Below, in pieces: positions 1-8,530 of a stretch of DNA of 64,000 bases (position 1 is the stretch's first letter; every line of letters starts with the position of its first letter). The translations under genes were made by a program, and so were the position numbers. Where the stretch lies: the NCBI GenBank assembly GCA_934101175.1, contig CAKOQC010000005.1, forward strand, positions 29,026 through 93,025, in the 5' to 3' direction. The stretch is from RUG705 sp934101175 (lineage in GTDB: Bacteria; Bacillota_I; Bacilli_A; RF39; UBA660). The notes under the pieces were generated by a model. It was given only the letters and a program-made list of their open reading frames with translations. It was not told where the DNA came from and ran no database searches.

Positions 1-58
1 TAACGTAAACCACTTATCATTAAAAGTTATTTATGATAAAATAAGTTAAGAAGGAAAG

Positions 59-3000
59 ATGAGTAGTATGATGCAAGAAAAATTACAAAAATTATTTAAA
101 GAAATTAGTTTAGAAGAAGAATTATTATCTTATTTTAATAATGCCTCTATTGATAAAATTGTAGTATATGATGGCGATAGGCAAATAGATTTTGTTCTTA
201 ATACAGAAAATGTGTTACCAATAGAAGTTTATAATAATACCCTTTATAAATTAATTTCGTATTTTAATGCTATTGAAACAATTAGATTAATTATAAAACC
301 AAGCTATATTGACAATAGTCTTCTTTCATCATACTATTTTAATATTTTAAAAACAATTTGTCTTGATAGAGCTAAATATAATGTTTTTCTTGAGCGTGAC
401 ACCCCAATTAATGACAACATTATTACTATAAAAACTTACAATAAAGTGGAATGTACTAACATGTTTAGTCTAAAACAAGAGTTAGTTGAAAAATTATCAT
501 CTTATGGTTTTAATGTTAATATCAACATTGATCTTTTAGAAGATGGTGATCTTGATTTAAAAACCAAAATAGAGTCTGAAAAAGAAATAGTAGCACCATC
601 TGTTAATGTACCATCAAATAAAGAAAACACACCTAAAAAAGAAAATGAACCCGATAAAAAAACACCATATCGTGCTAAAAAAAGTACTGAGGTAACACCT
701 ATTAAAGATGTTTTGTACGAGGTTGACAACATTAATATTTTAGGAACAATTTTTGGCATTGAATATTTTGAATCTAAAAGTGGCTATAAAATAATCACTT
801 TAAAAGTAACTGACTATACTGATAGTATGTATGTAAAAATGTTTACAAAAGATGATGAAGAATACGCCCTTATTAAAAAGCTTTTGAAAGAAGGCAAGTG
901 GTATAATTTCTATGGAAAAGCTGCCATGGACAAATATGCTAACGAAATCGTTTTCAACACACGTTATAAAGATGTAGAAGAAGTAGAAGCTCCTAAAAAA
1001 GAAAAAATAGTGGATGATGAATCTGTTAAAAGAGTTGAATTGCATGCTCATACTATGATGAGTCAAATGGATGGTATTACTAAAATAGATTTAGGAAAAC
1101 ACACCTGTGAACTAGTAAGCAAAGCAATTGAAATGGGATATCGTGGAGTAGCAATTACAGATCATAGTGGATGTCAAGCTTTTCCAATAGCATACGGTAT
1201 AATCTCATCATACAATAAAGGAAAAGAAGAAAAAGATAAATTTAAAGGACTATATGGTACTGAATTAACCCTTGTAGATGATACCGTTAATATTGTTGTA
1301 AGACCAACAGATTTGCCTCTTGAAGATACTACTTTTGTTGTATTTGATACTGAAACAACTGGTTTTAATGCTGGTGGAGAAGACCAAATGATTGAAATTG
1401 GTGCTGTAAAAATAAGAGGAGATGAAATACTAGATCGTTTTGATGAATTAATTGATCCAAAAAGACATATTCCTGATAAAATTACTGACTTAACTTGCAT
1501 TACTGATGATATGGTAGCAGGATGCCCTGATGAAGAAACAGTCACCAAACGTTTTCTTGAGTGGACTGGAGATTTGCCAATGGTTGCTCATAATGCTAAA
1601 TTCGATATTTCCTTTATTGAAATGGCTATGAAAAAATATAATTTTGGTGAATTTAAAAACACCGTTATTGATACTCTTGAATTATCTCGTGCTCTTGACC
1701 AAGGATTTGCTCGTCATAACTTATCAGCCCTTGTAAAAAGATATAATGTTCCTTGGGAAGAAGATGCTCACCATCGAGCTGACTATGATGCTGAAGGAAC
1801 TGCTCGTGTCTTTAGCAAAATGGTAAACAAATTAATAGCTCAAAACATTACTAAAATCTCTGACCTAGATAAATTAATTTCTAAAGATGAAATTTATAAA
1901 TTTGGTAGAACTTATCACTTCAATGCCATTGCTAAAAATAAACAAGGATTAAAGAACCTTTTCAAAATAATTTCTTTAGCTAATACCACTTATTTGTATA
2001 AAACACCAAGAATTTTAAGAAGTAAATTAAATGAACTTCGAGAAGGACTTCTTATAGGTAGTGGTTGCTATGAATCAGAAGTATTTATTGAAGCTCGTTC
2101 CAAAGAAGGACAAGAATTAACTAATATTATCAATTTTTATGACTATGTTGAAGTTCAGCCACCTGAAGTATATGGTCATTTGATTCAAACTAGTGATTTT
2201 GGTAGTGAAGAAGAATTAAAATCACATATTAAAAAAGTCATTTCAGCCACTAAAGAAGCTGGAAAAATTATTGTTGCCACAGGTGATGTACATCATTTTA
2301 CAAGAGAAGATAAAATATATCGTGAAATTATTGTCAATCAGAAAGTTCCTGGTGGCGGTCGACATCCGCTTGCTAAAAGTAGTATTCACGACATACCATC
2401 ACAACACTTCCGTACTACAAGGGAAATGCTAAATGATTTTGCCTTCTTAGATGATGACCTTGCATATGAAATAGTTGTAACTAATACCAATAAAGTTTTA
2501 GACATGGTCGATGAAATAGAAGTAATTATTGATACTGGTGGTATACCATTTTCTCCAAGAGTAAAAAGTGATGATGGCTCATCTTATCTAGATTGTCCTC
2601 GTGTAGTTACTGACTTAGTATATGATAAAGCTGCTTCATGGTATGGTAATCCACTTCCTCACAATATAGAAGAACGTATTGCTAAAGAATTATACGGTGA
2701 TATTGTTTACAAATGTTGGCAAGAAATAGTAAATGAAAAACATCCTGATATGAGTGAAGAAGATAAAGAGACAGAAATTTTCAATAATCTCCATAAAACA
2801 GTTATTGAAGGCTTTGATGCTGTAAAGAAATTAGTAGGGGACTCCGTTGTAAAAAAATGGACTGAAGAAGATGGCGAACTAAATGATAAATCAAAAGAAA
2901 AGAAAATTAAAAAACAATTAGGAGGTATCATAGGTGGAGGATTTGACCCGATATATTTGATTGCTCAAAGATTGGTAAAACACTCAAATGATGAAGGTTA

Positions 3001-4711
3001 CCTAGTAGGATCGCGTGGCTCTGTTGGTTCAAGTTTCGTAGCTACCATGATGGGCATCACAGAAGTAAATCCGCTTCCAGCTCATTATCGTTGTCTAAAG
3101 TGTCAAACTAGTATCTTCAAGGATGACAATGGTAATGATTTAGGAGCAACATATTCTAGTGGCTTTGATTTACCTGACAAGAAATGTCCTAATTGCGGTG
3201 AACCATTGTATAAAGATGGGCAAGATATGCCATTTGCTACCTTCCTAGGATTTAATGCTGATAAAGTTCCTGATATTGACCTTAACTTCTCTGATTTAAA
3301 CCAAGCATCAGCACACGAATACACCAAAGTCTTATTTGGAGTTGACAATGTATATCGTGCTGGAACTATCGGTACCGTTGCTGAGAAAACTGCCTTTGGT
3401 TTCGTTAAAGGTTATTATGAAGATAAAGGAATTACCAATAAAAGAACTTGTGAAATTGAAAGATTAGCAGCTGGATGTACCGGTGTCAAAAGAACTACTG
3501 GACAACATCCAGGAGGTATTGTTGTAGTTCCTGATTATATGGATGTATCTGATTTTACACCATTTCAGTTTCCTGCCGAAGACGTTACAAGTCCTTGGAG
3601 GACTACTCACTTTGATTACCATGCAATTGACCAAGATCTATTAAAACTAGATATATTAGGCCATTCTGATCCAACCCAACTTCGTATGATCCAAGATTTA
3701 ACAAAAACAGATATTTTAAAAGTTCCACTAGATGATAAAGAAACAATGAGTATTTTCACTAGTACTAAGGCTCTTGGAGTTACTAATGAAGAGATTATGT
3801 GTCCAACAGGTACACTAGGTATACCAGAATTTGGAACTCCATTTACTATAGGTATGGTTGAAGAAACAAAACCGACAACCTTTGCCGAACTAATAAAAAT
3901 ATCAGGATTATCACATGGTACCGATGTATGGTTAGGTAATGCCCAAGAATTAATAAAAAATAATATTGTTCCATTCAAAGAAGTAATAGGATGTCGTGAT
4001 GATATCATGGTATATTTAATGTATCATGGTGTTGAACCAATTAAAGCCTTTAAAATCATGGAGTTTGTTCGTAAAGGAAAAGCCTCTAAAGATCCAGAAA
4101 CATGGAAAGGTCACGTAGAAACAATGGAGAAAGCCGGCATTGAAGATTGGTTTATTGATTCATGTTCTAAAATTAAGTACATGTTCCCTAAAGCACATGC
4201 CGCTGCTTATGTAATCAGTGCCTTTCGTATTGCATGGTATAAAGTACATATGCCTGCTTATTACTATGCTTCTTGGTTCTCTACTAAAGCCACTGACTTT
4301 AATGTAGAAGCTATGATTAAAGGATATGATGCAATAAAAAATGTGTTAACAGAAATTGATAACAAAGGATATGATGCCACTAATAAAGAAGCGGGTATTG
4401 CTGAATGCTTAAAACTAGCACTTGAAGCAACAGCACGTGGAATAAAAATTGCCAATGTTGATTTATATAAAAGTAAAGGAACACTTTTTGATGTTCTAGA
4501 TGACAAAACAATCATTCCACCATTTAATGCTATCGACGGGCTAGGGGATGTTGTTGCTAAAAATATTGAAGCAGAAGCTAAAAAACATCCATTTATATCT
4601 ATTGAAGATTTTCAAAGTAGATGTAAAGTTTCTACAACTCTTGTTGATAAAATGAAAGCAATGGGTTTATTTAAAGATATGCCAGAAACAAGTCAGTTAA
4701 GTTTATTCTAA
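59..4711 (+). CDS. polC: DNA polymerase III alpha subunit, PolC type
   Basis: This is the replicative DNA polymerase of low-GC Gram-positives, with built-in proofreading. The protein is 1,550 residues, the family's usual size. In order it shows an N-terminal domain and linker, an OB-fold, a PHP domain (ELHAH near residues 327-331) that is split by a DEDD 3'-5' exonuclease (DTETTG from D430), a four-Cys zinc module (CLKC...CPNC, about 1013-1052), and the polymerase palm with the catalytic PDIDLNFSD motif (D1072 and D1074). The start at 59 has AAGGA only three bases upstream, so the Met codons at 68 or 71 are alternatives. It stands alone, with no partner gene visible upstream in the window. 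A promoter for the next gene follows it. Confidence 0.97.
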   Translation: MSSMMQEKLQKLFKEISLEEELLSYFNNASIDKIVVYDGDRQIDFVLNTENVLPIEVYNNTLYKLISYFNAIETIRLIIKPSYIDNSLLSSYYFNILKTICLDRAKYNVFLERDTPINDNIITIKTYNKVECTNMFSLKQELVEKLSSYGFNVNINIDLLEDGDLDLKTKIESEKEIVAPSVNVPSNKENTPKKENEPDKKTPYRAKKSTEVTPIKDVLYEVDNINILGTIFGIEYFESKSGYKIITLKVTDYTDSMYVKMFTKDDEEYALIKKLLKEGKWYNFYGKAAMDKYANEIVFNTRYKDVEEVEAPKKEKIVDDESVKRVELHAHTMMSQMDGITKIDLGKHTCELVSKAIEMGYRGVAITDHSGCQAFPIAYGIISSYNKGKEEKDKFKGLYGTELTLVDDTVNIVVRPTDLPLEDTTFVVFDTETTGFNAGGEDQMIEIGAVKIRGDEILDRFDELIDPKRHIPDKITDLTCITDDMVAGCPDEETVTKRFLEWTGDLPMVAHNAKFDISFIEMAMKKYNFGEFKNTVIDTLELSRALDQGFARHNLSALVKRYNVPWEEDAHHRADYDAEGTARVFSKMVNKLIAQNITKISDLDKLISKDEIYKFGRTYHFNAIAKNKQGLKNLFKIISLANTTYLYKTPRILRSKLNELREGLLIGSGCYESEVFIEARSKEGQELTNIINFYDYVEVQPPEVYGHLIQTSDFGSEEELKSHIKKVISATKEAGKIIVATGDVHHFTREDKIYREIIVNQKVPGGGRHPLAKSSIHDIPSQHFRTTREMLNDFAFLDDDLAYEIVVTNTNKVLDMVDEIEVIIDTGGIPFSPRVKSDDGSSYLDCPRVVTDLVYDKAASWYGNPLPHNIEERIAKELYGDIVYKCWQEIVNEKHPDMSEEDKETEIFNNLHKTVIEGFDAVKKLVGDSVVKKWTEEDGELNDKSKEKKIKKQLGGIIGGGFDPIYLIAQRLVKHSNDEGYLVGSRGSVGSSFVATMMGITEVNPLPAHYRCLKCQTSIFKDDNGNDLGATYSSGFDLPDKKCPNCGEPLYKDGQDMPFATFLGFNADKVPDIDLNFSDLNQASAHEYTKVLFGVDNVYRAGTIGTVAEKTAFGFVKGYYEDKGITNKRTCEIERLAAGCTGVKRTTGQHPGGIVVVPDYMDVSDFTPFQFPAEDVTSPWRTTHFDYHAIDQDLLKLDILGHSDPTQLRMIQDLTKTDILKVPLDDKETMSIFTSTKALGVTNEEIMCPTGTLGIPEFGTPFTIGMVEETKPTTFAELIKISGLSHGTDVWLGNAQELIKNNIVPFKEVIGCRDDIMVYLMYHGVEPIKAFKIMEFVRKGKASKDPETWKGHVETMEKAGIEDWFIDSCSKIKYMFPKAHAAAYVISAFRIAWYKVHMPAYYYASWFSTKATDFNVEAMIKGYDAIKNVLTEIDNKGYDATNKEAGIAECLKLALEATARGIKIANVDLYKSKGTLFDVLDDKTIIPPFNAIDGLGDVVAKNIEAEAKKHPFISIEDFQSRCKVSTTLVDKMKAMGLFKDMPETSQLSLF

Positions 4712-4760
4712 CTTTCTTGTTTTTTCTTTGTCAAAATAAAAATATTTATCAAAAAAAGTA

Positions 4761-4789
4761 TTGCATTTTTTTTATTATTTTGCTATCAT
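4761..4789 (+). promoter_or_regulatory. promoter of secreted protein gene 1
   Basis: The boxes are TTGCAT (4761-4766), a 17-base T-rich spacer and TATCAT (4784-4789). The downstream gene has AGGAGG just before its ATG at 4816. The paralogous gene at 5660 has an almost identical promoter. Confidence 0.6.
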
Positions 4790-4815
4790 TAATACAGTAA
4801 AGGAGGAATAGAAAA

Positions 4816-5556
4816 ATGGAAAACAAAAAAGGAAGTGGAGTATTTTTAGGAGTTGTTAGCGTTGCTACACTAATTGTTGCAATTATTGGAGCTACATTTG
4901 CATTCTTCTCTACACAAACAGGTAGTGCAAATGATGCAATCAATACAGCTGCATATGAATTTGCTACAACTGTAAAAAGTGTAGTAAGAATATATCCTGA
5001 AGATAATGGTGCTATAGATAAAGGAATTATTCCATTAAATCCAACTGCTAAAGTTGGCGAAACTGAGAAAACTTTATTAGCTCGTGCTCTTGAAAATGAT
5101 ACAAAATGTGTTGACGAAAAAGGATATATGGTTTGTGCACTATATAAAGTTACTCTAGAAAACTCTAGTACAGAAGCAGCTGATATGAACTTAACAGTAA
5201 AAACTGTTACAAATACTGCTGGAGCTGGTGGAGAAGCATTTAAGGATTTAACATTCCAAGCACTAAGTGGTGATGAAACTGCATTTACTTTAAATGGTCA
5301 AGCAGCTACATTGTTAGGAACACCTGATCAATCAGTAACAATCAAAGCTGATGAAAGCAACGATTTAACAATCACTGCTGAAGCAGCAACAGATACAAGT
5401 ACTCCAAAAGAAACTGTACATTATTTTGTAATCTATTTAAATGAAGCTACTGCTGAAACAAATCAATCTACACAAATGGGTGCAAAATTCACTGGTCAAT
5501 TAGAATACACAACTACAACTGGTGGAAATAGATTAACTGGTACATTCACAGCTTAA
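4816..5556 (+). CDS. secreted protein with SipW-dependent-type signal segment (TasA/camelysin-like)
   Basis: This is a 246-residue exported protein of unknown exact function. A hydrophobic segment at residues 11-34 ends in ATFAFFS and is followed by a T/N/A-rich stretch. That is the pattern of SipW-dependent signal peptides of TasA and camelysin-type matrix-fibre proteins. A mature Cys pair (in TKCVDEK and YMVCALY) and a C-terminal TGTFTA motif are shared with the next gene, so the two are paralogues. The rest is Thr/Ala-rich and looks beta-stranded. It has its own promoter, a strong AGGAGG site and a terminator, so it is probably monocistronic. No SipW-type signal peptidase is visible in the window. 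A fibre or biofilm-matrix role is inference. Confidence 0.6.
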   Translation: MENKKGSGVFLGVVSVATLIVAIIGATFAFFSTQTGSANDAINTAAYEFATTVKSVVRIYPEDNGAIDKGIIPLNPTAKVGETEKTLLARALENDTKCVDEKGYMVCALYKVTLENSSTEAADMNLTVKTVTNTAGAGGEAFKDLTFQALSGDETAFTLNGQAATLLGTPDQSVTIKADESNDLTITAEAATDTSTPKETVHYFVIYLNEATAETNQSTQMGAKFTGQLEYTTTTGGNRLTGTFTA

Positions 5557-5573
5557 TTTATACAAGAATACAT

Positions 5574-5603
5574 AAGCGTTTTTTCAAAAGAAATCGCTTT
5601 TTT
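5574..5603 (+). terminator. Rho-independent terminator
   Basis: AAGCG pairs with CGCTT, with TTTC/GAAA inside the loop region, followed by a T run. It closes the transcript of the first secreted protein gene. Confidence 0.65.
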
Positions 5604-5606
5604 CTA

Positions 5607-5635
5607 TTGCCATTTTTTAATATTTTTGATATCAT
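5607..5635 (+). promoter_or_regulatory. promoter of secreted protein gene 2
   Basis: The boxes are TTGCCA (5607-5612), a 17-base T-rich spacer and TATCAT (5630-5635). The match to the promoter of the upstream paralogue suggests co-regulation. Confidence 0.6.
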
Positions 5636-5659
5636 TAAATAAGAATAGGTGTGATATGT

Positions 5660-6469
5660 ATGAATGATAAAGAAAAAAACAGAGTGTTCTTATCAATAAC
5701 CATTTTTGCCTTAGTTATCTTATTTGCAGCTGGTTCAACATTTGCATATTTCCAAGCCAGTACAAGTAGTGATCCTAATGCGATTAACACAGCAGCTGCT
5801 ATATTTAAGCTAAATTTAGAAGATGACACTTCATTAATCAAAACAAAATTAATTCCTTCAATCGAGGAATATGTTGATATTGCTAGCACTAGAAGAGATG
5901 CCAGTGGTAACTTTATAAAACCATATGTAGATGAATCAACTGGAGAAACAATTACTGCTAATACCGCTTGCATTGATGATAATTTAAAAGAAATATGTAG
6001 TATTTATACTTTTACAGTTACTAACGAAAGTGATGCTACCATTCCTTTATACTTTACTCTAAATCAAGGAATAAATACCTTTGAAAACCTATATTTTAAA
6101 ATAATAGATTCAAATAACAATGTTGTTATGCCGGCAACTCATTTACTTGATGATCGCTATGAAATTGATACTACTACAGGAAAATATCTTAAAGATTCTG
6201 ATGGTAATATGATAAAAAAAGCTAATTTTGAAAGTTTAACGATGTCTCCTATAGTTTTAACAGGCATTAATAAAGATCTAGAAGGAACAACAGATCCCAA
6301 AAATCCATCAAAAGTAACATATTCAATTATTATGTGGATAATGGAAATACATGTAGATCAAACAGCTGAAGATAGTGGCAGATTATTTGCATCAACCCTA
6401 AATGTAGAATCAACTACCGCAGGAAATAAAGGAATTACTGGAACATTTACTGCCTTCGGTAGAGAATAA
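5660..6469 (+). CDS. second SipW-dependent-type secreted protein, paralogue of 4816-5556
   Basis: This is a 269-residue exported protein. It starts MNDKEKN, with a hydrophobic segment ending in STFAYFQ. It shares with its neighbour the motif AINTAA just after the signal segment, a Cys pair at the same relative place (TACIDD and EICSIY), and a C-terminal TGTFTA. I chose the ATG at 5660, which has AGGTG about seven bases upstream, rather than the in-frame GTG at 5651. The mature part is longer than its paralogue's and ends in AFGRE. It is probably an extracellular fibre or matrix-type protein of the TasA class, but sequence alone does not prove this. Confidence 0.58.
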   Translation: MNDKEKNRVFLSITIFALVILFAAGSTFAYFQASTSSDPNAINTAAAIFKLNLEDDTSLIKTKLIPSIEEYVDIASTRRDASGNFIKPYVDESTGETITANTACIDDNLKEICSIYTFTVTNESDATIPLYFTLNQGINTFENLYFKIIDSNNNVVMPATHLLDDRYEIDTTTGKYLKDSDGNMIKKANFESLTMSPIVLTGINKDLEGTTDPKNPSKVTYSIIMWIMEIHVDQTAEDSGRLFASTLNVESTTAGNKGITGTFTAFGRE

Positions 6470-6514
6470 TAATATTAGACAATTTTGAACAAGTATATGA
6501 AATATCAATTGAAA

Positions 6515-6567
6515 CAATGCATTCTAAAAAAATCTAACACACAAGAAGATATTATAAAAATGCATTG
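6515..6567. repeat. 8-bp inverted repeat upstream of the aspS promoter
   Basis: CAATGCAT (6515-6522) and ATGCATTG (6560-6567) form a perfect inverted repeat just before the aspS -35 box. No T run follows, so it is a poor terminator. It could be an operator or a transcript-end hairpin of the preceding gene. Confidence 0.4.
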
Positions 6568-6575
6568 CTATACCC

Positions 6576-6603
6576 TTGACAATTAGTGAAAGTTTGCTAT
6601 AAT
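6576..6603 (+). promoter_or_regulatory. aspS promoter
   Basis: The boxes are TTGACA (6576-6581), a 16-base spacer and TGCTATAAT, an extended -10 with TATAAT at 6598-6603. Initiation is expected near 6609, immediately before the T-box leader. Confidence 0.8.
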
Positions 6604-6608
6604 AAATA

Positions 6609-6758
6609 TTGATTTTTATTTATGAGTGACACATAAATGCAAAAAAAAGTCAAACAATATATAAATTTAAATAAGCGCACGAAAGTGAAATAAGGTGGCA
6701 CCGCGGTATATGTACCGTCCTTATAGTTTACTTTTCGTGCTTTTTAATTATTAAGGAG
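6609..6758 (+). promoter_or_regulatory. T-box leader of aspS, very short stem I
   Basis: A T-box senses uncharged tRNA and controls termination. The T-box sequence AAGGTGGCACCGCGG lies at 6692-6706. The antiterminator is visible: CGGTA-TATG-TACCG as the inner hairpin, closed by ATAAGG with CCTTAT. The competing terminator pairs GCACGAAA (from 6678) with TTTTCGTGC, followed by T5. Only about 80 bases separate the start site from the T-box. The single clear hairpin there is ATTTATG/CATAAAT (6618-6638), with a seven-base loop AGTGACA that contains GAC, an Asp codon. The downstream gene is aspartyl-tRNA synthetase, so specificity and gene agree. Confidence 0.8.
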
Positions 6759-6766
6759 GAATAAAA

Positions 6767-8512
6767 ATGAAAGATAATATTTACAGAAGTATTTATTGTG
6801 GAGAAGTATCTACAAAAGAAATAGGAAAGGAAGTAAGATTAGCAGGATGGGTAAATTCAATTCGTAATCTTGGTAGTTTAATTTTTATTACTTTAAGAGA
6901 TGAAACTGGTATCATTCAGTTAATTAGTGAAGACGTTGATAAGTACATCAATATTAACAGAGAAAGCACTATTACTATAACTGGTACCGTAAGAGCTAGA
7001 ACTAAAGATATGATTAATCCAAATATGAAAACTGGTGAAGTAGAAGTATTAATTAGCTCATTAGAAGTTCTTGGAGAATGTGAAAATGTTTTACCATTTG
7101 AAATATCACGTTCAAAAGAATCTACTGAAGATACTAGATTAAAATATCGTTATCTAGACCTAAGAAATGAAGAAGTACATAACAACATTTTATTTAGAAG
7201 TAAAGTTATAGATTTTATAAGAACTACTATGAAAAGTATGGATTTTACTGAAATACAAACTCCAATCATAACTGCCACTTCCCCTGAAGGAGCTCGTGAC
7301 TTTATTGTGCCATCACGTAAATTTAAAGGAAAATTTTATGCCTTACCACAAGCACCTCAAATATTTAAGCAATTATTAATGGTATCAGGATTTAACAAAT
7401 ATTTCCAAATAGCACCATGTTTTCGTGATGAAGATCCACGTAGCGATAGATTATATGGAGAATTTTATCAATTAGACTTTGAAATGTCTTTTGCCACAGA
7501 AGAAGATGTATATAAAGTAGGACAAAAAGTATTCTATGATATATTTACTAAATTTGGTAATAAAGAAGTAAGCCCAATTCCTTTTAGAAGAATTCCTTAT
7601 CAAGAAGCTATCTTAAAATATGGATCAGATAAGCCAGACTTAAGAAATCCATTAGAAATAACAGATGTAACCAATATTTTATCAGAATCAGATTTTGCTC
7701 CATTTAAAAATACTACAATAAGAGCTATCAAAGTATCAAGCATTGATAAATCTAATTCTTGGTACAAACAAATGGAAGAATATGTAAAAACATTAGGAGG
7801 AGTTCTTGGATATATCAAAGTAAATGAAGATTTAACTTTCAAGTCTTCTCTAGATAAGTTCTTTACTGATAAAATACGTGAAAATTTGAAAAGTAATCTA
7901 AGTCTAGAATCAGGTAATGTTGTATTTATAATTGCCAATGAGAATGTAGCTAAATGTGCTAAAATGATGGGACAATTAAGGATTAAATTAGGTCAAGAAT
8001 TAGATTTAATAGATAAGTCTAAATACATTTTCTGTATTGTTAATGATTTCCCATTTTATGAATTAGATGAAGAAGATAATAGTATTGCTTTTTCACACAA
8101 TCCATTCTCTATGCCTCAAGGTGGATTAGATGCTCTAAATAATCAAGAACCATTATCTATTAAGGCATATCAATATGACTTTGTTTGTAATGGTTATGAA
8201 ATGGCTTCAGGTGGTGTCAGAAACCATGATCGTCGTATCTTGAAAAAAGCCTTTGAAATAGCTGGTTATGATGAAGAAGTCGTTAAAGCAAAATTCCCAT
8301 CTTTATATGAAGCATTCCGTTATGGTGCTCCTCCACATGCTGGCATGGCTCCTGGTATTGATCGTATCTTAATGCTTTTAAAAGATGAAGAAAATATTCG
8401 TGAAATGGTAGCATTTCCATTAAGTGCTAATGGATCAGATGCAATGATGGGTTGCCCTGGAGAAGTATTTGAAAAACAACTTCGTGAAACTCATATCAAA
8501 ATAAGAGATTAA
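6767..8512 (+). CDS. aspS: aspartyl-tRNA synthetase
   Basis: This class II synthetase charges tRNA-Asp with aspartate in the cytoplasm. The protein is 581 residues, typical of the bacterial form. It has an N-terminal OB-fold anticodon-binding domain, the catalytic core with motif 2 (FRDEDPRSDR), an inserted GAD domain in the middle, and motif 3 near the C-terminus (GMAPGIDRILM). AAGGAGG precedes the ATG. The T-box leader directly upstream carries a GAC specifier and should raise expression when uncharged tRNA-Asp accumulates. The ClpX-like gene follows after only 18 bases and may be co-transcribed. Confidence 0.97.
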   Translation: MKDNIYRSIYCGEVSTKEIGKEVRLAGWVNSIRNLGSLIFITLRDETGIIQLISEDVDKYININRESTITITGTVRARTKDMINPNMKTGEVEVLISSLEVLGECENVLPFEISRSKESTEDTRLKYRYLDLRNEEVHNNILFRSKVIDFIRTTMKSMDFTEIQTPIITATSPEGARDFIVPSRKFKGKFYALPQAPQIFKQLLMVSGFNKYFQIAPCFRDEDPRSDRLYGEFYQLDFEMSFATEEDVYKVGQKVFYDIFTKFGNKEVSPIPFRRIPYQEAILKYGSDKPDLRNPLEITDVTNILSESDFAPFKNTTIRAIKVSSIDKSNSWYKQMEEYVKTLGGVLGYIKVNEDLTFKSSLDKFFTDKIRENLKSNLSLESGNVVFIIANENVAKCAKMMGQLRIKLGQELDLIDKSKYIFCIVNDFPFYELDEEDNSIAFSHNPFSMPQGGLDALNNQEPLSIKAYQYDFVCNGYEMASGGVRNHDRRILKKAFEIAGYDEEVVKAKFPSLYEAFRYGAPPHAGMAPGIDRILMLLKDEENIREMVAFPLSANGSDAMMGCPGEVFEKQLRETHIKIRD

Positions 8513-8530
8513 TATTAAAGGAGTAGGGTT

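Noticed and set aside
1174..1548. - strand ORFs inside polC and other long genes
   Set aside because: They are Ser/Phe/Ile-rich shadows of AT-rich coding sequence without ribosome sites.
6515..6567. Terminator of the second SipW-type gene
   Set aside because: The inverted repeat is perfect, but the 37-base loop and missing T run make intrinsic termination unlikely; kept only as a repeat.
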